64,000 nucleotides of DNA from Microlunatus elymi (GCF_007362775.1 NZ_CP041692.1:2666001-2730000), one strand, 5' to 3'; positions 1 to 8,840 are shown, numbered from the stretch's first letter. The notes: generated from the sequence alone by a model not told the origin. Made by a program: numbers and translations.

Positions 1-1
1 C

Positions 2-343
2 GGCCCGATCGTCGAACTCGGGCTGGCCGGCATCGCCAGTGACCTGCTCGGCGACACAGCCTTCCGGGTGCCGCCGTTGACCACGGTCGACGCCGCGGCG
101 ATGGTGCGGGATCTGCGCGCCGCGCCGACCCTGTTCGGCCGCGGCGGCAGCCCGGGTGTGGACACCTCGAAGGTGGAGGAGTTGCTGCACCGGGTGTCGC
201 AGCTCGCCGACGAGTTGCCCCAGCTGGCGTACCTGCTGCTGACTCCGTGCATCGCCACCCGGGCCGGCTTGTCGGTGCTGGGCGCCAGGATCGAGATCGC
301 GCCGATCGGGGAGCATCGCGACCCGCTGGCCCGGGTGCTGTAA
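2..343 (+). CDS. C-terminal end of an acyl-CoA synthetase (ADP-forming)/GNAT-type protein (partial)
   Basis: The reading frame is open from the window edge to the TAA at 341-343; the start lies outside. The visible 113 residues (GPIVELGLAGIASDLLGD, then a helix-rich region, then LGARIEIAP near the end) match my recollection of the end of the ATP-grasp domain of ADP-forming acyl-CoA synthetases. In actinobacteria these are often fused to a GNAT acetyltransferase and regulate or form acyl-CoA. The catalytic regions are not in view, so whether this one is the fused form is unknown. The next gene begins 56 bases downstream on the same strand. Confidence 0.7.
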   Translation, partial: GPIVELGLAGIASDLLGDTAFRVPPLTTVDAAAMVRDLRAAPTLFGRGGSPGVDTSKVEELLHRVSQLADELPQLAYLLLTPCIATRAGLSVLGARIEIAPIGEHRDPLARVL

Positions 344-399
344 TCGGGCCTGTGGATGGGGCGGCCGACCGTACTCACCCGGCGTGCAAGGATGTGCCC

Positions 400-981
400 A
401 TGCAGGCATCGACCACCATCCGGCAGGAGCTGCGCGCCGACATCGTGTCGTGCGGTTACTATCCCGACCTGGTCGAGGACGGGGTGCTGCTGGCCGCCGG
501 TGACGAGCCGATCCTCAACTTCGCGGTGCACCACGAACCCACCTTCGACCGGGACGAGATCCACCGCCATCTGACCGTGTTGCTGCTGACCGGGAGCCGG
601 CTGATCGTCGGGCACACGGATGATCATCTGGCCGAGGGCGGCGGCAACCAGACCTACGCGTCCTCGTCGACCGAATCGGTGTCGATCGGCAAGCTCTCCA
701 GCGTGGTTCTGACCCGGGTGGTCGCCGACCCTGAGCGCTACCAGTCGCAGACCTCGCCGGTGTACGAGACCTGGCTGTCGATCGGCTGGGGGGCGATGCG
801 GCGGGTCGACCTGGAGCCGGCCAGCTGTGGCGACCCGAACTGCGAAGCCGATCACGGCTACACCGGAAACCTGGTCGCCGACGATCTGACCATCCGGATG
901 AGCAGCGCCGCCGACGGCGCGGAGCGGGTGGGCCGGCTGATCCGGTTCGCCACCGATCTGCAGCGGGCGGCCGGGCTGTGA
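400..981 (+). CDS. DUF5998 family protein
   Basis: A 193-residue soluble protein without signal peptide or membrane segment. The opening (RQELRADIVSCGYYPDLVED), the central HHEPTFDRDEIHRHLTVL and the cysteine-containing GDPNCEADHGYTG segment near residue 150 are what I recall of actinobacterial DUF5998 proteins, whose function is unknown. An in-frame GTG/ATG further upstream would overlap the preceding gene, so ATG 400 is preferred. Its stop overlaps the start of the phosphodiesterase gene (GTGA at 978-981), so the two are very likely co-translated, as in other actinobacteria. Confidence 0.8.
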   Translation: MQASTTIRQELRADIVSCGYYPDLVEDGVLLAAGDEPILNFAVHHEPTFDRDEIHRHLTVLLLTGSRLIVGHTDDHLAEGGGNQTYASSSTESVSIGKLSSVVLTRVVADPERYQSQTSPVYETWLSIGWGAMRRVDLEPASCGDPNCEADHGYTGNLVADDLTIRMSSAADGAERVGRLIRFATDLQRAAGL

Positions 982-2156
982 CCGTCACCCGTGACAGCGC
1001 GCCTCCGGGAGCGTACGGCGGATCGGTGCGGCGGCTGCCGGAGATGATCCGGCCCTCGTACCAGCGGTCAACCCTGGCCGACCTGCTGCCCAGCATCGGC
1101 GCCCAGCTGGGCGTACGGGGGTGCGACGACATCCTGCAGCTGCCGCCGGCCGACCGTTACGTGGTGGTGCTGGTCGACGGGCTCGGCTGGCATCTGCTGC
1201 GTCGCGCGGTCCGCAACGCGGAGTACCTGACCAGCCTGCTCGGCGACGCCCGGCCGATCACTTCCGGGGTGCCGAGCACCACGGTGACCAGCCTGACCAG
1301 TCTGGGCACCGGGCTGACGCCTGGCGAGCACGGGATGGCCGGTTACACCTCCCGGGTGCCTGAGCTGGACAAGGTGCTCAACGCCCTCTACTGGGACGTG
1401 CCGATCAGCCCCGAGCGGTATCAGCCGCGGCCGACCCTGTTCGACCGGGCCGCCGAAGCCGGAGTCCGAGTGAGCTCGGTGTCACCGGCCCATTTCGCCG
1501 GCAGTGGGCTGACCCGGGCCGCCCAGCGCGGCGCTGAATTCGTCGGCTACCCGCCGGCAGCCGATGATCATGAACGCGCCGAACTGGTCACCCGGGCCGC
1601 GATGCAGGGTGAGCGCAGCCTGGTCTACGCGTACGAACGTGATCTTGATCATTGCGGCCACTCGCGTGGTTGCGAATCGCCGGACTGGTTGGACGTGCTG
1701 ACCCAGATCGACCGCAGGCTTGGGATGTTGCGTGATCAACTTCCCGATGAGGTGCGGATGATCATCACCGGTGATCATGGAATGATCGACATCCCGCGGG
1801 ACCTGAGGATCATCGCCGAGGACGAGTCGGAACTGCTCGTCGGGGTGGACGCCATCGCCGGCGAGGCGCGGTTCCGGCAGCTTTACGTCGACCGGGACAA
1901 CCCGCACTTGGTGGCCGCTCGATGGGCGGACCTGCTGGGCGACCGGGCCTGGGTCCGCACCCGCGGCGACGCCATCGACGACGGTTGGTTCGGCCCCGTC
2001 GACGACCGGGTGATCGAACGCTTCGGCCACGTCCTGGTGGCGATGCGCGACGACTGGGCGGTGATGACCCGGACCCAGCCGCGCGAATCGTCGCTGATCG
2101 GGATGCACGGGTCGCTCACCCCCGCCGAGATGACCGTCCCGCTGCTCGTCGACTGA
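978..2156 (+). CDS. Alkaline phosphatase superfamily nucleotide pyrophosphatase/phosphodiesterase
   Basis: A 392-residue metal-dependent phospho- or phosphonate-ester hydrolase of the type I phosphodiesterase/nucleotide pyrophosphatase family. The N-terminal metal-binding strand reads VVVLVDGLGW, the nucleophile region is GVPSTTVTSLTSLGTG, and later metal ligands lie in YERDLDHCGHSRG, ITGDHGMIDIP and LIGMHGSLTP. These are the superfamily motifs in the right order. There is no signal peptide, so it should be cytoplasmic. It starts at a GTG overlapping the stop of the DUF5998 gene. The natural substrate cannot be read from sequence. Confidence 0.85.
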   Translation: MTVTRDSAPPGAYGGSVRRLPEMIRPSYQRSTLADLLPSIGAQLGVRGCDDILQLPPADRYVVVLVDGLGWHLLRRAVRNAEYLTSLLGDARPITSGVPSTTVTSLTSLGTGLTPGEHGMAGYTSRVPELDKVLNALYWDVPISPERYQPRPTLFDRAAEAGVRVSSVSPAHFAGSGLTRAAQRGAEFVGYPPAADDHERAELVTRAAMQGERSLVYAYERDLDHCGHSRGCESPDWLDVLTQIDRRLGMLRDQLPDEVRMIITGDHGMIDIPRDLRIIAEDESELLVGVDAIAGEARFRQLYVDRDNPHLVAARWADLLGDRAWVRTRGDAIDDGWFGPVDDRVIERFGHVLVAMRDDWAVMTRTQPRESSLIGMHGSLTPAEMTVPLLVD

Positions 2157-2167
2157 CCCGCGTCCCC

Positions 2168-2268
2168 CTGCTCCCGCACCCGTTATCGCCGGGCACCCCA
2201 TCAGCCGCGCGCAAGAACTGCTCCCGCACCCGTTATTTCGGATGCGGCGGTCGATCTTGCGCGCGGCT
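2168..2268. repeat. Intergenic direct repeat plus 14-bp perfect hairpin between convergent genes
   Basis: CTGCTCCCGCACCCGTTAT occurs at 2168-2186 and again at 2218-2236. AGCCGCGCGCAAGA (2203-2216) pairs perfectly with TCTTGCGCGCGGCT (2255-2268). It lies between the stops of a + and a - gene, so it can act as a bidirectional terminator. A related sequence is at 11429-11501 (CTCCCGCACCCG, GCGCGCGGCTGT), suggesting a dispersed element. Confidence 0.65.
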
Positions 2269-2297
2269 GTGCCTGGTGGCCCGGGAGAGTGGGGCGG

Positions 2298-3317
2298 TCA
2301 GACGTGCGGGCGGAACGGGTTGTCGGCCCAGGGGCCGTCGATCACAGGGCGGTCGCCCTTGAAGCGCATGCGGGACAGCCAGACCAACCGGCCGCCGGGC
2401 TCACCACTCGGCTGCCAGGCGTGGTAGACGTACCACCAGTGCGCACCGACCTTGATCGGCATCCCGTGGCCGGGACCCTTGGCGACGTCGTTGGTGACCA
2501 ACAGCGGCTCGTCGGACGGCTTCGTCCACGGCCCGGTGAGCCGCCGCGCGGTCGCCCAGCAGACCCGGTAGGTCTCGTTCCAGTACTCGCCGGTGGAGTA
2601 GAGGCAGTAATACCGTCCCTTGTTGATGAAGACCGACGGGCCCTCGATCGTGTAGGTCTCGTACGGCTGATCCATGCCGATGATTCGCTGCGGCTCACCG
2701 ACCAACTCCAGGCCGTCGTCGCTGAGCCGTTGCAGATAGATGTACGAGGTCTGGTTGATCGCGTTGCCGTCGTTCTTCCACAGCAGCCACAAGTCACCGT
2801 TGTGATCACGGAACGGTGAGCAGTCGATGCTGCCGCCCTCGTCACTCTGACCCACCAGCGGCGTGGTCCGATTGTCGACGAACGGTCCGACCGGGCTGTC
2901 GGACACGGCCACCGACACCGCCTGCTGCGCCAGGTCGGCCCGGCGGGCGGTGTAGTAGCAGTGGTAGCGGTTGCCGATCTTGATCACTTCCGGCGCCCAG
3001 TGCCGGCCGGACACGCACCATGGCGCGATCGCCGGCATGCCGTCGCCGACCAGCGTCCAGTTGATCAAGTCCGGTGAGGTCAGCACCGGCAGCCGCTGCG
3101 CTCCGTTGGTCGAATACAGGTAGAACGTGCCGTCGTCGGCCAACACCGCCGGGTCGGGATGGCTCGTCGGTTCGACCGGGTTGTGATAGCCCGCTTGCCC
3201 AGTGGCCTCGGCGGAGGCGCTGCCGATCGCCGTCAACGCGGCAGCACCTCCGGTCGCAGCCAGCAGGCGACGACGGCTGATCGAACCGACGGATCGGTTC
3301 TGCGGATTCTCGGGCAT
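2298..3317 (-). CDS. Glycoside hydrolase family 43 protein, Tat-exported
   Basis: A 339-residue predicted five-bladed beta-propeller hydrolase of arabinan, xylan or related glycans. Residues 14-18 (SRRRLLAAT region) form a twin-arginine signal followed by an Ala-rich stretch. The mature part begins with the family's HPDPAVL aspartate near residue 47, has APEVIKIGNRYHCYYT in the middle, and TIEGPSVF with the probable acid glutamate. ATG 3317 is chosen because AAAGGAG sits seven bases upstream; longer frames upstream have no such signal. It is the last gene of a run of four with an ABC sugar importer, which fits degradation of the imported or externally processed glycan. Confidence 0.85.
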   Translation of the reverse strand: MPENPQNRSVGSISRRRLLAATGGAAALTAIGSASAEATGQAGYHNPVEPTSHPDPAVLADDGTFYLYSTNGAQRLPVLTSPDLINWTLVGDGMPAIAPWCVSGRHWAPEVIKIGNRYHCYYTARRADLAQQAVSVAVSDSPVGPFVDNRTTPLVGQSDEGGSIDCSPFRDHNGDLWLLWKNDGNAINQTSYIYLQRLSDDGLELVGEPQRIIGMDQPYETYTIEGPSVFINKGRYYCLYSTGEYWNETYRVCWATARRLTGPWTKPSDEPLLVTNDVAKGPGHGMPIKVGAHWWYVYHAWQPSGEPGGRLVWLSRMRFKGDRPVIDGPWADNPFRPHV

Positions 3318-3367
3318 GCTTCTCCTTTGAAGATCATTTGGCCTTCGATCCCTGTGTGCACAGGAAA

Positions 3368-5002
3368 TCAGCGCGACGCCTTGTACGCCGCGTACAGCTC
3401 CTCGGCGATCTTGTCGCCGCCGGACTTCTTCCACTTCTGCACGGCCGGCGCCCAGGCCGAGACCGGCTTGCGACCCTGGATGATGTCGCTCTCGACGTCG
3501 CTGAGATCGCCGCCGATCTGGCCGCCCTTGCGGTTGTCGGTCTCGGAGTACATCCCCGCCACCGGATTCTCCATCGCGTTCGGGCAGATCTCCTTCATCG
3601 CATTGAAGCAGGTCTCGGCGCTGCCCGGCCGTTCCGGCAGGAAGATCGTCCACGGGCCGTCCGCGGTGTACTGCAGCCCGAGTTGGACTTCACTGAAGCC
3701 CTTTGACGTCAATACCGGGTTGCCGTCGGTCTTCTTGTAGTCGACGCCGTCGATGCCGTACTTGCGGAACAGGTACTCCTCGGTGCCGAACGGGGTAGCG
3801 AGCCAGTTCAGGTAGGACAGCAGGGTCTCGACCCGATCCTCGGCCGCCTTGTTGATCGCGGTGACCGAGATCGTCGGCGCACCCAGGAAGGTGTGACCGA
3901 CACCCGAACCGTCGTGCGCCGGCGGGGCGATGATCGCGATCTCGGCCTGCTTGTCCATCGTCTGCAGGTAGGTCGGCCAGCCGCTGAAGGTGTCGAAGAC
4001 CAGCGGACTGGTGCCGTTGCCGAAGCGGGTCTTCAGGTCCTGGTTCTGGCCGGTGAACGCGTCCGGGTGGATGTAGCCCGATTTCCATAGCTGGTTCAGC
4101 AGCTTGAGCGCATCCTCGCGGGCGGGATCCTCGTTGGAGCTGACCAGCTTGTCGCCCTCGATGCTCCAGCCGTTCGGGATGCCCCACATGTTCTGCACGT
4201 ACTGGGTCGGGACGCTGGCCAGCGCGAAGCGGTTCTTGCGCTTGTCGGTCAGCGCCTTGCAGAGCTCGGTGAACTCGTCGGCGCTCTTCACCTCGACCGG
4301 CAGACCCTGGCCTTCGAGAATGTCCTTGCGGGCATAGAGAGCCTGCGAGCTGATCGCGCCGCGGGGGATCGGAACGCCGAAGATCTTGCCGTCGAAGATC
4401 GCCGAATTCCAGGCGGTTTCCGGCAGGTTCGCCAGGAACGGATACTTCTTGATCTTGTCGCCGGACAGGTGCGGCGTCAGGTCGACCGCGGTCGCCTCCA
4501 GCATCTGCGGTTTCTGGGGTACGCCGCCGATCATGAACACGTCGCCGAGCTTCTTGCCCGCGACCGCGGTGGCGAACTTCTGGCCGTAGTCGACCGACGG
4601 GGTCAGGTTGACCTGGACCGGCGAGCCGACTCGTTTGTTGTAGGCCTGCCAGAACTCGTTCGACGACAGCTTCGGCGGGATCGGCGTGTTGGTGAAGGTC
4701 ATCACCTTGATCGGCTTGCCGTCACCGGGTGCATCGGCGATCGCCTGCACCGGATTCGCCGGGTACTTGTTGAACGCGTCCGGGATCTTGTACTTTGCGC
4801 CGGCCATGTCCGGGGTGACGCCCTGATAGCGGACGTAGGCCGGCCGGACCTTGGACTTGGCGGCGGCGTCGTTGGCGTCCGGGCCGGCACTTCCGCCCCG
4901 GCCGGCGTTGGAGCAGCCGGCCAGCGCGCCGGTGATGCCGATGGCGGCCCCGCCGGCCAGCAGCGTACGGCGGGTGATGGATCGGGAGTCGAATTTCGTC
5001 AT
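3368..5002 (-). CDS. ABC transporter extracellular solute-binding lipoprotein (LplA/YtcQ type)
   Basis: A 544-residue carbohydrate-binding component of an ABC importer. It starts with a twin-arginine-like RSITRRTLLAGG and a lipobox LAGCS near residue 30, so it should be lipid-anchored outside the membrane. Its length (about 540 rather than 420) and the segment GVPIPRGAISSQALYARKDIL fit the LplA/YtcQ group that works with LplB and YtcP permeases. ATG 5002 follows an AGAGG site; an in-frame TTG six bases upstream is less likely. It is placed after both permease genes (25-base gap) and 50 bases before the GH43 gene. Confidence 0.9.
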   Translation of the reverse strand: MTKFDSRSITRRTLLAGGAAIGITGALAGCSNAGRGGSAGPDANDAAAKSKVRPAYVRYQGVTPDMAGAKYKIPDAFNKYPANPVQAIADAPGDGKPIKVMTFTNTPIPPKLSSNEFWQAYNKRVGSPVQVNLTPSVDYGQKFATAVAGKKLGDVFMIGGVPQKPQMLEATAVDLTPHLSGDKIKKYPFLANLPETAWNSAIFDGKIFGVPIPRGAISSQALYARKDILEGQGLPVEVKSADEFTELCKALTDKRKNRFALASVPTQYVQNMWGIPNGWSIEGDKLVSSNEDPAREDALKLLNQLWKSGYIHPDAFTGQNQDLKTRFGNGTSPLVFDTFSGWPTYLQTMDKQAEIAIIAPPAHDGSGVGHTFLGAPTISVTAINKAAEDRVETLLSYLNWLATPFGTEEYLFRKYGIDGVDYKKTDGNPVLTSKGFSEVQLGLQYTADGPWTIFLPERPGSAETCFNAMKEICPNAMENPVAGMYSETDNRKGGQIGGDLSDVESDIIQGRKPVSAWAPAVQKWKKSGGDKIAEELYAAYKASR

Positions 5003-5027
5003 GATCAAACCTCTCGGAGGGGGTGAT

Positions 5028-5978
5028 TCAGCCCTTGACGGCGCCGGTCAGGACGCCCTTGGCGAAGTGACGCTGGATGAACGGGTAGACACAGAGGATC
5101 GGGACGACGGAGATCACCAAGATCGCCATCTGGATGGTGGTCTGCGGCGGGAGTGCCTCGCCGCCGACGCCGAGGTCCTGACCGCCGAGCTCGACGCCGT
5201 TGACGACGTAGGTTCGCAGCACCAGCTGCAGCGGCCATTTGCTGGCGTCGTTGATGTAGAGCAGCGCGTTGAAGAAGCTGTTCCAGTAGCCAACGCCGTA
5301 GAACAGGCCGATCACCGCGATCACCGCCTTGGACAGCGGGAGTCCGATGTAGCGAAACATCTTCCACTCCGAGGCGCCGTCGATCCGTGCCGACTCCAGC
5401 ACCTCGCCCGGCAGCCCAGTGAAGAAGGAACGGACCACGATCACGTTGAACGCGCTGACGCAGGTGGGGACGATCAACGCCCAGATGCTGTCCAGCAGAC
5501 CGAACTGCTGGACCACCAGATAGGTGGGAATCAAACCAGGGTTGAAAAGCAGGCTGACCAGCACCAGCATCAGGAGCGTCTTGTTGCCGACCGTGCCGCG
5601 GCGGCTGAGCGCCCAGCCGAGGCTGCAGGTGAGGGCCAGCGAGATGGCGGTGCCGACCACGGTGATGAAGCCGCTGATGAGCAGGGCCTGGGTGACGGTG
5701 CCGCCGGCGAAGATCGACTTGTACGCGGTCAGGTCGACGCCCTTGGTCGGGAACATCACGAACCCGCCGGCGTGATTCACCTCGGCCGGGGTGGCCAGGC
5801 TGGTGGAGATCACGCCGATGAACGGCAGCACCACCAGGGCGCAGATCACCGTGAGGAAGATGCCCTTGATCACGCGTTCGGGCAGCTTCGGCCGCGGCAT
5901 CCCGTCGACCACGGCCTGCGGTCGGCGTTTGCCCTTGCTGGGCAGGGTTTTGCGGTCGGTTGTGGTGAGCGTGGTCAT
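5028..5978 (-). CDS. Carbohydrate ABC transporter permease (LplC/YtcP type)
   Basis: A 316-residue inner-membrane protein with about six hydrophobic segments. The EAA loop that contacts the ATPase is visible as ESARIDGASEWKMFRYIGLP near residue 215. The first hydrophobic segment follows a basic stretch (PRPKLPERVIKG). Its ATG overlaps the stop of the partner permease (ATGA, 5975-5978), so the pair is translationally coupled. No ATPase gene is next to it; importers of this group usually share an MsiK-like ATPase encoded elsewhere. Confidence 0.9.
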   Translation of the reverse strand: MTTLTTTDRKTLPSKGKRRPQAVVDGMPRPKLPERVIKGIFLTVICALVVLPFIGVISTSLATPAEVNHAGGFVMFPTKGVDLTAYKSIFAGGTVTQALLISGFITVVGTAISLALTCSLGWALSRRGTVGNKTLLMLVLVSLLFNPGLIPTYLVVQQFGLLDSIWALIVPTCVSAFNVIVVRSFFTGLPGEVLESARIDGASEWKMFRYIGLPLSKAVIAVIGLFYGVGYWNSFFNALLYINDASKWPLQLVLRTYVVNGVELGGQDLGVGGEALPPQTTIQMAILVISVVPILCVYPFIQRHFAKGVLTGAVKG

Positions 5979-6970
5979 CCTCGGTAGATCCCTTCCTCGC
6001 CGAGGCGATGGGCGAGCTTGTTGGCGCCGAGGACCAGGCCGAGTCCGATGACTCCCTTGACCAGGCCGACCGCGGCCGAGACACCCCAGGCGCCGCCGAG
6101 GATGCCGTTGTTGTAGACGTAGGTGTCGAGCACCTCACTGGCATCTCGGCCGACGGCCGGCTGCTGCAGGATGATCTGTTCGAAGCCGACCGACAGCGAG
6201 TCGCCGAGCCGCAAGATCAACAACAGGATGATGATCTGCTTCAGGCCCGGCAGGGTGACGTGCACGATCTGTTTCCACCGGCTGGCGCCGTCGACCGCCG
6301 AGGCCTCGTACAGCGAACGGTCGATCTGGGAAAGCACCGCCAGGAAGAGGATGGTCGCCCAGCCGGTGTCCTTCCAGATCACCTCGGAGGTGAGCAGCCC
6401 ACGGAAGGCGTGCGCGTTGCCGATGACGTGGATCGGGTCCAGGCCGTGGCTGCGCAGCCAGTTGTTGATCATGCCGGTGCCGCCCAGCACCTGCTGGAAG
6501 ACCGCCACCACGATCACCCAGCTCATGAAGTGCGGCAGGTAGAGGATCGACTGCACCAGCTGCCGCATCCGGTTCGACATCAACGTGTGCAGGGTGATCG
6601 CGACGATGATGGGCGCCGGGAAGACGATCACGGTCTGGATCAGGGTCAGGATCAACGTGTTCTTGACCGCGTTCAGGAACTCCGGATCACCGTTCACGAT
6701 GACTGCGAAATTCTCCACCCCGTTCCACAGGCTCTTGCTGATGCCCAAGTACGGCTGGAAGTCCTGGAACGCGATGATGTTGCCGTAGAGCGGGTAGTAC
6801 TGGAACGCCAGGATGATCAACATCCCCGGCACCGCCAACAACAGCACCGGATAGTCGGTGAGCAGGCGGCGGCGCAGCGGGATCCTGCGGCGCTTCGGCG
6901 TGCCGGCCGACGTGTCCAATTCGGCGACATCAACCGCGGGTGGCTGGGTCGAGACCTCCTGAGTCACCAT
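5975..6970 (-). CDS. ABC transporter permease (LplB type)
   Basis: A 331-residue membrane protein, partner of the following LplC-type permease. An N-terminal cytoplasmic tail of about 35 residues is followed by TDYPVLLLAVPGMLIIL and further hydrophobic segments. The EAA loop reads YEASAVDGASRWKQIVHVTL. Start choice: ATG 6970 has GGAG at good spacing, whereas an in-frame ATG at 6997 has no clear ribosome site, so the shorter form is preferred. It is the first gene of the four-gene sugar operon, read away from the LacI regulator across a 424-base region with operator-like repeats. Confidence 0.9.
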   Translation of the reverse strand: MVTQEVSTQPPAVDVAELDTSAGTPKRRRIPLRRRLLTDYPVLLLAVPGMLIILAFQYYPLYGNIIAFQDFQPYLGISKSLWNGVENFAVIVNGDPEFLNAVKNTLILTLIQTVIVFPAPIIVAITLHTLMSNRMRQLVQSILYLPHFMSWVIVVAVFQQVLGGTGMINNWLRSHGLDPIHVIGNAHAFRGLLTSEVIWKDTGWATILFLAVLSQIDRSLYEASAVDGASRWKQIVHVTLPGLKQIIILLLILRLGDSLSVGFEQIILQQPAVGRDASEVLDTYVYNNGILGGAWGVSAAVGLVKGVIGLGLVLGANKLAHRLGEEGIYRG

Positions 6971-7038
6971 GCCGGCAGCTCCGGCAGGCGTGGGCATCGG
7001 ACGCCCATGGGGAGCTTATGTAGCCGGCGACGTTGGGA

Positions 7039-7054
7039 CGTTGGTCGTACAACG
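7039..7054. promoter_or_regulatory. Putative LacI-family operator O1
   Basis: CGTTGGTCGTACAACG is an inverted repeat CGTTG-nnCGnn-CAACG with a central CG, the usual symmetry of LacI-family operators. It lies about 70 bases upstream of the permease operon start and about 340 bases from the LacI start. Its right half recurs at 7167-7179. Confidence 0.5.
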
Positions 7055-7166
7055 CTAAAAGGTTGCGGCGTATGCGGACTGAGACCCATCGCAGCTCCAT
7101 CGGTGCAATCGCTGTAGATACAGGATTTGGCTGATATGTCGTGTGCGTTCGTGCGAGGGCCATCAT

Positions 7167-7179
7167 GTCGTACAACGCT
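7167..7179. promoter_or_regulatory. Second operator-like copy (half-conserved)
   Basis: GTCGTACAACGCT repeats the 13 bases at 7044-7056 exactly. The right half CAACG is kept but the left half is degenerate (TCATG), so it may be a weaker secondary site that allows looping between the two positions 123 bases apart. Confidence 0.4.
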
Positions 7180-7394
7180 GTAAGAGTGTCAACCGTTTGC
7201 CACCACATTTCCGCACCGGCGGCGCAAGAAGCTGTTGTGATACCGGTTGCTGAGGCGTTACCGGGTTACGATCCAGGCGTTCCGCCCCGGATGGCGACGC
7301 GTCGTGGCGTACGTGTTCGGGCGAAGGGATCAGCTGTCGCGAGATCTTGGGGGAGCCGGGTGATGAGTCCGGCCGCGTTTCAGTGAGGACCGCT

Positions 7395-8411
7395 ATGCCT
7401 ACCGTTCGTCTCGTTGATGTCGCCGAACGGGCCGGCGTCTCGATCAAGACCGTGTCCAACGTCGTTCATGATCATCCGTACGTGCGGGCCGAGCTGCGCG
7501 CCCGGGTGCAGGCCGCGATCGACGAGCTGGGCTACCGGCCGAACGTGACCGCCAGGCGGTTGGCGACCGGCCGAACCGGCACCATCTCGATCGCGGTGCC
7601 GTCGATCGACGTGCCCTACTTCGGGGAGATCTGCCAGGCGTTGGATCGAAGGCTTCGGGCGCACGAGTTGCGCAGTGCGATCGAGCAGACGCTGGCCGAT
7701 CGCGACGCCGAGTCCGCCGTCCTGGAACAGCGGGAGCAGGGGCTGGTGGACGGGGTGATCTTCCATCCCGTGGCCCTGACGCCGGAAGATCTCGCCGATC
7801 GGCAGGCCGGCTTCCCGATGGTGCTGATCGGTGAGGGGCCCGCGCCGGCCAGTATCGACCACGTGATGATCGACAACGTGGTGGCGGCGCAGCAGGCGAC
7901 CGCAAGCCTGCTGTCGGCCGGGCGTCGTCGGATCGCGTTCCTCGGCTACAACCGGCCCAAGCCGTCGGAAACCACCGGGCAGCGGCTGCGGGGCTACCAA
8001 CAGGCGATCCACGCCGCCGGGCTGAAACTGGACCGCAAGCTCTACCTGCGGGTCGACAACTACGCGCCCGAGTCCGGGCGGCTGGCGGTGCACGAGGCGA
8101 CCGAGCGGGGCATCGACTTCGACGGGATCGTCTGCCGCGACGATCTGCTCGCCCTCGGTGCGTTGCACGGCCTGGCCGAGCTCGGCCGGCGAGTCCCCGA
8201 TGACGTGGCCGTGATCGGCTGGGACGACCTGGCCATCGCCGCGCACCTGACGCCGCCGTTGACCAGCATCGCCCCGGACAAGGAAGCCATCGCCCGGCGC
8301 GCCACCCAGCTGCTGCTGGAACGCATGAACGGCTACCACGGCCCCGGCCGGCACGAGATCGTCGGCCATCGCCTGATCGTCCGCGGCAGTTCCGGTGCCG
8401 ATCGCCCCTGA
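7395..8411 (+). CDS. LacI family transcriptional regulator
   Basis: A 338-residue repressor. Residues 4-50 form the LacI helix-turn-helix and hinge (VRLVDVAERAGVSIKTVSNV, then LGYRPNVTARRLATGRTG). The rest is a periplasmic-binding-protein-like ligand domain with IDHVMIDNVVAAQQA and the C-terminal VIGWDDLAIAAHLTPPLTS. ATG 7395 follows GAGG at seven bases and places the HTH at the N-terminus; an in-frame upstream GTG would add 16 unlikely residues. Divergent orientation to the sugar ABC/GH43 genes makes it their probable regulator; the inducer is unknown. Confidence 0.9.
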   Translation: MPTVRLVDVAERAGVSIKTVSNVVHDHPYVRAELRARVQAAIDELGYRPNVTARRLATGRTGTISIAVPSIDVPYFGEICQALDRRLRAHELRSAIEQTLADRDAESAVLEQREQGLVDGVIFHPVALTPEDLADRQAGFPMVLIGEGPAPASIDHVMIDNVVAAQQATASLLSAGRRRIAFLGYNRPKPSETTGQRLRGYQQAIHAAGLKLDRKLYLRVDNYAPESGRLAVHEATERGIDFDGIVCRDDLLALGALHGLAELGRRVPDDVAVIGWDDLAIAAHLTPPLTSIAPDKEAIARRATQLLLERMNGYHGPGRHEIVGHRLIVRGSSGADRP

Positions 8412-8432
8412 TCGAGACGCGCACCCGGCCCG

Positions 8433-8462
8433 TCACGGCGCGAGCCTGTCGAGAGGCCGTGA
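8433..8462. terminator. Hairpin between convergent LacI and VOC genes
   Basis: TCACGGC (8433-8439) pairs with GCCGTGA (8456-8462). The loop contains GAGCCTGTCGAGAGG, a sequence resembling the REP-like words found elsewhere in the window. No T-run follows, which is common in actinobacteria. Confidence 0.45.
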
Positions 8463-8483
8463 GCCCGACCTGGTCGGACTACC

Positions 8484-8840
8484 TCAGGACTTGCCCCAGA
8501 CCGCGAGCTGATTGCCTGCTGGATCGGCGAAGTGGAATCGCCGGCCGCCAGGAAAGTCGTACGGCTCTGCGATGATCTCTCCGCCGGCACCCCGTACCGA
8601 CTGGAGGGTGGCATCGAGATCATCGGAATAGATGATCACCAGAGGCAGCCCCGGACCCGCGGTCCCGTCAGGATTGAGCCCGCCGACCTCGCCCTCACCG
8701 TCGGCGTCCCGGATCCCGGCGTAGGCGCCGCCGTAGTCGTTGAACTCCCACCCGAACGCGCGCCGGTAGAACTCCTGCGAGGCCCGCAGATCGGGCGCCG
8801 CCAGCTCGACGTAGTCGATCGCGTGATGTGTGTTGGTCAT
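8484..8840 (-). CDS. VOC (glyoxalase/bleomycin-resistance) family protein
   Basis: A 118-residue single-fold protein of the vicinal oxygen chelate superfamily. It opens with HAIDYVELAAPDLRASQEFY and ends with RRFHFADPAGNQLAVWGKS, the usual first and last strands carrying a metal-ligand histidine/glutamine pattern. ATG 8840 is preferred over an upstream in-frame start at 8909 because the fold begins at once. Members range from glyoxalases to antibiotic-binding proteins, and the substrate cannot be inferred. Convergent with the LacI gene. Confidence 0.85.
   Translation of the reverse strand: MTNTHHAIDYVELAAPDLRASQEFYRRAFGWEFNDYGGAYAGIRDADGEGEVGGLNPDGTAGPGLPLVIIYSDDLDATLQSVRGAGGEIIAEPYDFPGGRRFHFADPAGNQLAVWGKS

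Larger units (their letters stand above)
6971..7394. other. Divergent regulatory region between the ABC permease operon and LacI gene
   Basis: About 420 bases without a supported gene. It holds two copies of GTCGTACAACGCT (7044-7056 and 7167-7179), the first inside a palindrome, and the ribosome site GAGG ahead of the LacI start at 7395. Promoters for both directions should be here; I could not place a convincing -35/-10 pair. Confidence 0.5.

Noticed and set aside
4851-7117. Two long + strand frames opposite the ABC permease genes
   Set aside because: Mirror the minus-strand permeases and binding protein, which have clear motifs and ribosome sites.
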